DNA of 10,326 nt. Origin: Dunaliella salina. Its lineage: Eukaryota > Chlorophyta > Chlorophyceae > Chlamydomonadales > Dunaliellaceae. The position numbers were made by a program, and so were the translations under genes. The notes below the pieces were generated by a model that was not told where the DNA came from, did not search any database, and worked only from the letters and a program-made list of their open reading frames with translations. Shown piece by piece: positions 1-6,165 of this stretch (its first letter is position 1; the number at the start of each line of letters is the position of its first letter). The stretch lies in the NCBI GenBank assembly GCA_002284615.2, contig MU070028.1, positions 121,841 through 132,166 of the forward strand. Direction: 5' to 3'.

Positions 1-17
1 TGTGTGTGTGTGTGTGT
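1..17. repeat. (TG)n microsatellite at the left edge
   Basis: The window opens with eight TG units plus a T. The tract runs off the edge, so its true length is unknown. The opposite edge ends in the complementary dinucleotide (CA)n. Confidence 0.95.
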
Positions 18-462
18 CCTTTTAATAATCCTTCTGGCAATTGTGAGCTTCGCTGTACATAGTCCCGCGTCATACGGATGCTTGCTTTGTTTTGCTCGGA
101 AATTGCCCTTGGCCTAAGCGTGGGTAGTGGCCACAATTGCATGCTGGCATGCTTCTCATCCCGCCTCGGTGTACCTGCAGGAATGGTCAAAGCCATCCCT
201 CCCACACTCTCAGCACAGATCCAAACACACCCTGTCAAAAGTGTGTGTTTCACACTCGCTTGGACTCATAATTGTCTGATGAAAATCATTTAATTCATGC
301 CCATGCACGCTTCCAGGTCATGCTGTGTTCTGGTGAGACCCCTAGCTAGCTAGTCAGGGGACCTTACCTTCATGCACGCTGCCCTAGGCCTGTGCAGACT
401 TTTTTTCTTTCCTTTAAATTATGTCCTCACTCTTGACCATGTGCAAACGTGTCCGTGCGCAG
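18..462. other. Probable intron or upstream sequence of the left gene
   Basis: No convincing exon was found here. The open frame at 78-293 has no recognisable domain and an unremarkable composition. A pyrimidine tract (about 401-417) precedes the acceptor CAG at 460-462, so at least the end of this stretch is best read as an intron of the plus-strand gene that continues at 463. Small structural items include two GCATGC hexamers 2 bp apart (139-152) and a CTAG-rich hairpin at 339-360. Confidence 0.5.
339..360. repeat. Hairpin around a (CTAG)3 core
   Basis: CCCCT at 339-343 is complementary to AGGGG at 356-360, and the loop holds CTAGCTAGCTAG (342-353), which is itself palindromic. It lies in presumed intron sequence. 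No function is evident. Confidence 0.6.
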
Positions 463-582
463 ACGGAGGGGGCAATCAGACCAACCTTAAAGAAGAAGAA
501 GGGTAAAAAGAAGGACACCCAGGTGTATCCTGCCCTGCATCGCATCATGGGCTACACTGGCAGCGACATGAGTGAAGAGGAG
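463..582 (+). CDS. Penultimate visible exon of the left gene
   Basis: This exon is 120 nt, exactly 40 codons. It begins after CAG (460-462), preceded by a pyrimidine-rich stretch, and ends at GAG-GAG before the donor GTGAGA at 583-588. It encodes the lysine-rich segment and the start of the acidic run. The acceptor choice is the less certain end: the frame is also open back to an ATG at 421, so a start at that ATG cannot be excluded. Confidence 0.55.
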
Positions 583-1656
583 GTGAGAAGAGCCAATACT
601 TTTTATCTTTGCATCTGCCCAGGACGTAGCGATTGGCTGGACTCACTGTTAGTGTCAGCGCTGAATGTTGGGTCTTTCCCTCATATGTACGCTGTTTGTG
701 TCCAGCGAAGATTTGTTTGCTTTACATAGCAATGGCCCACAACACATCATCAGTTGAATGCAGAGGACCACCAAAACTAGCTGCATGAGGCAAGACCATG
801 AGCTTCATGCAAAAGAACGCCATGTGCACCTCATAAAAATCAAGTTCTGTGAAGACACACAAGGCCAGAGTATCGTTGAACGCGGCAAAGCAGCAGCATG
901 CAGACCCTTGTAAACTTATTAATGCTAAAGCTGTCACAGCTCACCCTATTCTCCTTAGTGTCGATGGAACTATTTATACTGAGCCTACCCTGAAGCAATT
1001 CAAACAACTTGGACTGGATCACCAGCGTGCCACGAAGCTTGCTCAACAACTTCATGCCCATTCTGTTCAATACGCCCACACACTTGTTTCCACGCATCGC
1101 GCAATCGAAAACAAGAGTACGTCCCACAGCCAGGCTCTAGAGTCAGGTGCTTCTTGTAACCCTCCAGATCCCCATTAGTCTGTCCTGACTTAAATCTTGT
1201 GGTGGAGTGGACCCCCGGCTCTTTATAAGCCATTGTGTCTCCTTTTCCTTAATTGATGTAGAGAGTTTCTCTGCCTGCGTATTTTTTCTTATTTCCATTC
1301 TTTTCTTTTTTTCTCTTTCCACGAAACTTTCTCATTTCTCAGGGTTGCCTAGCCAAGTAATGCATCTCATTCTCTATGTTACTCTTCCTATCCCAAGACC
1401 CGCACTCTGGGGTTTCTTTGGGGCCCTTTGGTGGGGACCGATGATAACGGTTCTTCCCTTGATGCACGCGGCCAAATGGCAAGCGCAGAGTTTTCTCTTT
1501 CCCTTTCTATGGTGCTCTGTGCAGGTCCAAAGCGAGACAGACGAGGAGGATGAGGCCAACAAAGAGGATGGTGTGGTAGATCGTGAGTACATCAAGTTGC
1601 GTGCAGCCAGGGCTAAGATTGGCAAGCTCCCTGGGCAGCGGCCCCGAGCCCCCTAG
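463..1656 (+). CDS. 3' end of a gene of unknown function (two exons)
   Basis: Two exons, 463-582 and 1525-1656, join in phase 0 to give 83 residues and a TAG stop at 1654-1656. The 5' part of the gene lies outside the window or in exons I cannot identify. The tail is highly charged. It has a lysine cluster (KKKKGKKKD) near residue 10, then a hydrophobic/aromatic segment (VYPALHRIMGYTGSDM), then an acidic run that crosses the splice junction (SEEE, then VQSETDEEDEANKED), and a basic C-terminus ending in RPRAP. This looks like a low-complexity, probably disordered cytosolic or nuclear tail. I do not recognise the family and assign no function. Support comes from the GTGAGA donor, a pyrimidine-rich acceptor ending GTGCAG, matching phases and TGTAA signals after the stop. 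Confidence 0.6.
583..1524 (+). other. Intron of the left gene, carrying a retroelement relic
   Basis: The intron runs from donor GTGAGA (583) to acceptor CAG (1522-1524) with a long C/T-rich stretch upstream of the acceptor (about 1240-1340 and 1490-1510). At 942 nt it is a multiple of three, but it contains in-frame stops, so read-through would truncate the product. A decayed coding fragment in the same orientation occupies 797-1178 and suggests a past insertion. The remainder shows no other coding signal. Confidence 0.6.
797..1178 (+). pseudogene. Relic of a retroelement C-terminal, nuclease-like region
   Basis: From 797 a frame reads HVHLIKIKFCEDT. After a shift between about 850 and 880 the next frame (codons from 849 on) reads SLNAAKQQHAD, then ILLSVDGTIYTEPTL, then FKQLGLDHQRATKLAQQLH, ending in NPPDPH and a stop at 1176-1178. 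A hydrophobic strand ending in an xK motif, followed by a helix with QH and a second helix with LA..LH, is the layout of the PD-(D/E)XK-like tail found in some algal retroelement proteins. In such folds one expects E-x-K; here the position reads K-I-K, so the catalytic acid seems lost. The frameshift and the stop codons before 797 make it a dead copy. The family assignment is inference from pattern only. Confidence 0.5.
1525..1656 (+). CDS. Terminal exon of the left gene
   Basis: The exon is 132 nt, 43 codons plus TAG. It follows a strong C/T tract and GTGCAG. It encodes an acidic stretch (ETDEEDEANKED) followed by a predicted helical basic segment (KLRAARAKIGKL) and ends in RPRAP. The open frame extends back to 1207, but that part is pyrimidine-rich, hydrophobic and low-complexity, as expected for an intron. 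Confidence 0.6.
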   Translation, partial: VQSETDEEDEANKEDGVVDREYIKLRAARAKIGKLPGQRPRAP

Positions 1657-1700
1657 ATTTGGTGGCAAACAACCTTGTATTATCGTCTGGTTTTGGGATA

Positions 1701-1705
1701 TGTAA
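1701..1705 (+). terminator. TGTAA poly(A) signal, proximal candidate
   Basis: TGTAA lies 45 nt after the stop codon of the left gene. It matches the green-algal consensus, but the resulting 3' UTR would be short for this group. Confidence 0.35.
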
Positions 1706-1893
1706 TACTGCATGCATGGGCTGTATTGCTTTTTCAGTTAATCTGACATGTACAGCAGTTTTCTTTCAAGTGCAACCACAACCTCAAGTGTCCTTGGTTT
1801 GCAGGTTGAAGCATGTTTTACAATTCATTGACTTCAGGCACATCCTGATAATTCTTTGCTTTTGCGATTTTCCAGCATTTGTGGGAGAGCAAT

Positions 1894-1898
1894 TGTAA
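1894..1898 (+). terminator. TGTAA poly(A) signal, distal candidate
   Basis: This second TGTAA lies 238 nt after the stop codon and is followed 10-20 nt later by A-containing positions suitable for cleavage. It gives a UTR length more typical of chlorophyte genes. Confidence 0.4.
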
Positions 1899-2766
1899 AC
1901 TGCAATGCTGAATAGCAGAGGGCTGCATGAGCTGCTAGAGACACCGACCTTTGAAACTTCAGACATTTAAAAACCTTTATAAATGTGTCTAATCGGATCT
2001 AACTACCCTTCCGATTGTCGCCCATCCGCACAGCTGCGCTGCTCCTTCTCCTGCAAGCAACCAATCCAGCAGCCCAAAAAACCCAGCTTGGGTTGCTACA
2101 TCGGATGGCATTTTTGGTGCTGTTGATCTTGTGAGGGTAAATACAGCGTGATTGTGGAGTTTTATGGGCTTTGTCTTTGGTTAGGCCAAGTTTGCAGAGT
2201 AGATCAATGGTGTAGAGGTTGAAGATACTTCCAGCAACTCCAATAAAGGTAAGGTTACATTGCTATATTCCTACAAGGGTAGCTGAGCGGAAACACAGAC
2301 CTGGAACTAGACAAGTCTTCAAAAAAATGCGTATAGAAATGTCCAAGTAAGCACTGAGAAAATGGCATAAGGAGTCTTAACCTTGCTCATACGTTTGACT
2401 TGAAACTCCAGATATTCAGACACCAAGTACAAGAAGAGAAATGGTCAGGTACAGATTTGCATGATGTTTGGCAAACAGTTTCCTCGAAAAACCCCAGAGG
2501 GGGTCAACAGGCCAAAACCACTATATATGTTCTTTCCTAACTTTTTTCCTCAAGCCTAACCATGCCAACCATTATAATTCTATAAATTAGCATGTCTCCC
2601 AAAATTTCATGAAAATCAGAGGTCCCCAGGTCACTCCTCTGGCTTCAGATCATCCAGAAACGGCCAACAGCTCCACCTTGAGCCATTTTTCACCCCCAGA
2701 AATATTTTCCAACAATCCCTATATGATATACTAACATCCCATATATTCAAAAATAGGAAAGAAGGA

Positions 2767-2781
2767 GGTCAAATTTTGACC
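2767..2781. repeat. 15-bp near-perfect palindrome
   Basis: GGTCAAA and TTTGACC flank a single central T. It lies 35 bp before the telomere-like tract. No associated gene lies nearby. Confidence 0.6.
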
Positions 2782-2815
2782 TTTTTGGCACCCTAAAGCA
2801 AGATTTTCTCCCCAA

Positions 2816-2841
2816 GGGTTTAGGGTTTAGGGTTTTAGGGG
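2816..2841. repeat. Interstitial telomere-like repeat
   Basis: The tract reads GGG, then TTTAGGG twice, then TTTTAGGG plus an extra G. TTTAGGG is the plant/Chlorella-type telomere unit and TTTTAGGG the Chlamydomonas-type unit. A further single TAGGGTTTA occurs near 2995. With only about three units this is an internal remnant, not a chromosome end. Confidence 0.7.
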
Positions 2842-3360
2842 AATGGCTGGAATTCTGTAACTGATCAACTACGGGGTCTTTTTACCCCATATTTTTGCAA
2901 TGGTATTAATTTGATGCGAGAACACCAAATTACAAAAAAAAACACCATCTTTGGTGCAGTGGGTGGTCAGATATGGAGTTTTGATGGTGAAAATTAGGGT
3001 TTACGCCGAGGCCAATTAGGCATAAATCCCCAAATCTTGGACAGTAAGGCTCTACCTCTATGGACGGCTAATAAAACAGGCTACATTTTGCACCCAAATA
3101 TAAGTGTCCAAGGTCTGGGGACACTAATGCTATGAACATATTTAGAACACCCCCTTTTAGGGGGGGAGTTATCCACCTCTGGAAAAACCCTATCGCAATG
3201 TTTAGGAACTGCAGCAACTCCAATTAGGATGATGTATAGTGTGACTCTAATATTGCGGTGTGTGCCCCAAATAGTTTTTTGCGCAAGCTCCCCATGGTAT
3301 ATATGTGTTGATGTTGTGCAGTGAGGAGAATTTGTTCAGGCTTGTGTCAGAGCAAATTTA

Positions 3361-3788
3361 GGTTCAATGGGGTGGACATCTCTCTTTGGGATTCATATTC
3401 TGCGGGTGATGTGTGGAGTCTCTGCTTTCAAGGGGCAAACCTATCATGTCATCAGGGCGACTGAGCTGTGTACTTGGTGGTTGCCTGGATGGAAACAGCC
3501 AATGTGGAATGTTTCGATGGACACTATCTGGAATTCCATCTCTAGGGAGCATAGCCTTTCTGCATTGCATGCATCCATAGTGACATTGTAATGTCCATAA
3601 GTTTCTTTGCTGAGTTCTTCATCGCAGGTGCTGAGTGTTTGATGGTGGCAATTTATGCTCATTCTCTTCATCTGTGGGTGAGTGCATCCGAGTAGGGAGG
3701 TGTCAGTGAAGGGGTATTGACCTTGAGATGTGAGATGCAAGTCACTTGCATGGATACTGATGTACTGCTGGGCTCGCAGGCTGTATTT
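3361..3788. other. Unassigned sequence with possible decayed coding
   Basis: No supported gene was found here. The plus frame starting at 3372 reads SLWD followed eight residues later by VWSLCF, and later CFDGH. This resembles a WD40 repeat with part of the blade missing, but it is broken by stop codons. The open frames at 3367-3591 and 3444-3740 have no recognisable domain. From 3600 to 3788 nothing stands out. Confidence 0.25.
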
Positions 3789-3809
3789 AAAAGGCTCGTC
3801 AAAAGGCTC
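3789..3809. repeat. Short direct repeat AAAAGGCTC x2
   Basis: Two copies of AAAAGGCTC (3789-3797 and 3801-3809) are separated by GTC, giving a 12-bp period. They lie at the left boundary of the methyltransferase-like relic. Confidence 0.7.
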
Positions 3810-4676
3810 AACAAAAAGACATTCCGGCCAAGAGCAAAAAGCTCCACACTTCTAACATGCTGATCACACCTCCCCACATCCGATTAGCCCTGCATAAATG
3901 GTGCATGGTCTCAACAGAGAGGTTTTCCAACACCCTTGAATTTGGCGAGACCTACAACACCTATTTCAGCACAAACTGCCAAGACCAGGTCTTTAGAGCG
4001 CACACAGACGCCCTTTCTGTGCGCTACACTAGCTTCTCCTTCTGCCATCCCCCACATGATGATGAAACGTGGTACTGTTTAAATTCCTGTACCACGCAGT
4101 GCAATCCTCACTAAAACTGCAGATCCAGTTGCCACCTCCATACTCCTGACCCACTGGAGAGGCTTCAGCTGCAATGCATATATGAGTTGCTTTTACGATT
4201 ACCCAGATCTTGCAAAAGTGCTCGCCAAATTCCCTGCCAGAAACATCCAATTCCAAACACCCCAACACTGTTATGGTACCCTTCCTAACCATACCCTACC
4301 TTCTTACCCCATGCATCTAATTGTAACCTGGAATCAAAATGCCAGAGAAGCACTAGATAGCGCTAACAAAGATTGATTTCGACTCCTCAAACAAGATGTT
4401 CTGGCTCGCTGGCTACCCCTGGATCCTGTGAACCCAATAGCACTGCGTGCCCACCATCACCTAGCATGGAAACAGAAATTTCAGTCACTACCCCCTGACA
4501 TTCGTAGCTATTCACACAAGTGCCTTCAGGCAAGGGCAGCCTTCATCACCTCATGCGGAGAACCAGTCACAAAGTTTCCCGGTCCCAAAATCTACATGCT
4601 GCATGGTGTGGTTGTAGTGTCAACTCAGCAGATACCATGCATCACCGTGACGGTAGTCAGGAATCATTCCATCTAG
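3791..4676 (+). pseudogene. Broken methyltransferase-like coding relic (PCIF1-like layout)
   Basis: Two plus frames carry one continuous pattern. The first, to about 4097, contains STERFSNTLEF, then a segment with D-x-VFRAHTDA, then SFSFCHPPHDDETW. A shift near 4098 leads into the second frame: ATSILLTHWRGFSCNAYM, then DYPDLAKVLAKFPARNIQF, then HLIVTWNQNAREAL. This frame hits a TGA at 4374-4376 and continues open to 4676 with LAWKQKFQSLPPD. The order (ERF motif, D-rich loop, x-P-P-x, hydrophobic strand ending in HW or PW, helix, two further strands) is that of PCIF1-type N6-adenine methyltransferases, whose core motif is NPPF. Here it reads HPPH, so activity is doubtful even in an intact copy. 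With one frameshift and one stop, the copy is dead. It is probably part of a repetitive element. The family call is inference. Confidence 0.45.
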
Positions 4677-5560
4677 TTACGAGGACGTCCGCTGTTTCTT
4701 AGTTCTATGTAAAAATGTCACGCATGTCACAGAGACGCACGCGCATTGAAATGATCGGTTACCAACAATTGGACATAGCGTCCAAACGTACATGGCCATG
4801 GCCTGCCACGCGGTCTCTGCCAGCAAGTGTACATTTTGGATCACATCAAAAGGACTTGCGGATCTCGTTATTAGCAAGCTGACAGTTTGGACTGTGAGCT
4901 TCTATTTGGCAGTGGTGGTTGGAGAGGTGGGATGTACGTAATTGAGCTTCTGCTGGTTGTTGTAATGTTATCCACAGGCATCAGTTGAGCCAAGCTCGCG
5001 CTTTTTGCACATGTGTATTCTAAGTTAGTCCTTCAGATTGTTTAGGAAGTGGATTGGAGCAATGTGGATTAGCAGTTTTGTTTGCTTGAGGTCTTCAATG
5101 AAAGCCAGCAGGAACCATAGCAAATGAATGTACAGTGTGACTCCACAGGTGGAGTCTGTGAGAGCTGCAGCGCTTGCACAAGCGTCAGCCTTAAGAGAGG
5201 ACTTCGACTTGTGGAAAGTCCGGTTCGTCCGATTGGTACAATTGTAGGAAAGGTTGGCACAATGGTAGGAAGTCCGGTGAAAAGGATGTGCTATTCATCC
5301 ACATTATCTTATCTGCATTGCTACCCTGTTGGATGAGCAGGGACTGCGCTGCACCACATTTCTCCTTGAGCAAAGCCAAAGCAAGAGCCCAAGATTGCCA
5401 GACGTGCGCGCTGAAAATCTCGTGCCAGGCGTGCAGCTTGTCTATCCAGCGACACTTATCTGCATTCACCACACCACATTCACTCATCCACATTCTGCTG
5501 GTTGAGAATGTTTCACCGGCAGCCAATCAGCCAAGCCTCAGGCAGAAGGCCCACCCCTTG
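4677..5560. other. Intergenic stretch with small repeats and one anonymous ORF
   Basis: No supported gene was found. Visible items are a GGCCATGGCC palindrome (4794-4803), an 18-bp hairpin (5139-5156), two imperfect copies of GGNACAATNGTAGGAA about 20 bp apart (near 5235-5270) with AGTCCGGT on both sides, and a 12-bp direct repeat CTTATCTGCATT at 5308-5319 and 5455-5466. A minus frame is open at 5191-5526 (111 codons, including RWIDKLHAWHEIF). It could be a downstream exon of the minus-strand gene, but no domain is recognisable and its splice sites are weak. Confidence 0.4.
5139..5156. repeat. Perfect 8-bp inverted repeat with a 2-nt loop
   Basis: GACTCCAC (5139-5146) and GTGGAGTC (5149-5156) flank AG. 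The arms are perfectly complementary. A loop this tight would favour a cruciform or an operator-like palindrome over an RNA hairpin. No nearby gene start is evident. Confidence 0.7.
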
Positions 5561-5639
5561 TCACCCTTTGGACCCTCATATGCATCCACTCCACCACACT
5601 GCCTCTTTGAAGCACAATATCAGGAAGGCGCCCATCCCT

Positions 5640-5925
5640 GTTCATACTGAGAAGCCCCATCCCCTGCATGCCTACACCTCCCCTTCTTGCACCAGTTGAT
5701 CATCCCTCTGTACGTTCATACGTCCTTTCCGAGGTGCCACTACCCCCTACATCTTCATCCCCAGGAGCCCCCATCCACTGTATGCCTACACCTCCCTCCA
5801 TCTTGCACCACTTTAACCGTCCCCTCATGTGAATCCCTAAGAGCTTCCATCCTCTGCATGTTCATCCTTAGAATCCCCCTCCCCTGCATGCCTACACCTA
5901 CTTATCTTGTACCACTTGTTCGTCC
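5640..5925. repeat. Pyrimidine-rich degenerate minisatellite overlapping a gene end
   Basis: Three copies of a unit containing TGCATGCCTACACCTCC followed by CTTGCACCA start near 5665, 5779 and 5885, spaced about 114 and 106 bp. Within each copy a related half-unit, TTCAT-cc-GAGCCCCCATCC, recurs near 5641, 5756, 5832 and 5863. The plus strand is strongly C/T-rich. The array runs into the last codons of the minus-strand glycosyltransferase-like gene: its final codons and stop (5898-5915) align with the TTGCACCAC part of the unit. Confidence 0.7.
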
Positions 5926-6165
5926 CAGTTGTACACTGCCAGCGGCAACGTGTCATCGAGTGTGTGCCTCAGCTGCGACCTAGCGGCATAGTACCAAGCA
6001 GCATGCATTGCAAAATGCGCCTTGGGCTGCGGCACATCCATGCAGGGCACCTCCACGCAGAACTCGTACGCCACGCTGCGGGGTGCGATCTTATACCCCA
6101 GCCGTCGCATGTGGATCGCAAAAAACATGTCCTCCTGCTCTTCGTCTGGCGAGCTTGCGCCAAAC
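5898..6165 (-). CDS. Last exon of the DUF5672 gene
   Basis: The exon is 268 nt. Its first nucleotide completes an arginine codon with the previous exon. It encodes EDMFFAIHMRRLGYKIAP, AYEFCVE, and a histidine/aromatic segment (HFAMHAAWYY). The last codons, GTG GTA CAA GAT AAG TAG, lie within a minisatellite unit, so the stop seems to have been supplied by the repeat. The alternative is a phase-0 donor (GTACAAG) directly after that first GTG. Confidence 0.8.

Larger units (their letters stand above)
1657..1915 (+). other. 3' untranslated region of the left gene
   Basis: Sequence after the TAG contains two TGTAA pentamers, the usual chlorophyte poly(A) signal, at 1701-1705 and 1894-1898. The second would give a UTR of about 250 nt and the first about 60 nt. 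No other features are visible. Confidence 0.5.
1960..3360. other. Gene-poor, A+T-rich intergenic stretch
   Basis: No open frame longer than about 60 codons was seen on either strand across roughly 1.4 kb, and no splice-bounded exon was found. The base composition is visibly richer in A+T than the flanks. It contains an internal telomere-like tract (2816-2841), a near-perfect palindrome GGTCAAA-T-TTTGACC (2767-2781), a GGGGT/ACCCC hairpin (2873-2888), and CCCCC/GGGGG arms around TTTTA near 3150-3166. An 11-bp direct repeat, GCAACTCCAAT, occurs near 2235 and again near 3215. It may be a non-autonomous element or an old insertion, but I could not find terminal repeats. Confidence 0.5.

Noticed and set aside
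1207..1656. A single 149-codon plus-strand gene
   Set aside because: The first two thirds translate a pyrimidine-rich intron end; composition changes sharply at the acceptor at 1524, after which the acidic coding tail begins.
4794..4803. GGCCATGGCC palindrome as a regulatory site
   Set aside because: A 10-bp palindrome of this kind is expected by chance in a genome and has no linked gene feature here.
5288..5983. Plus-strand open frames rich in Pro, His and Ser
   Set aside because: They come from translating the C/T-rich minisatellite and neighbouring sequence; composition follows the DNA and no motif appears.
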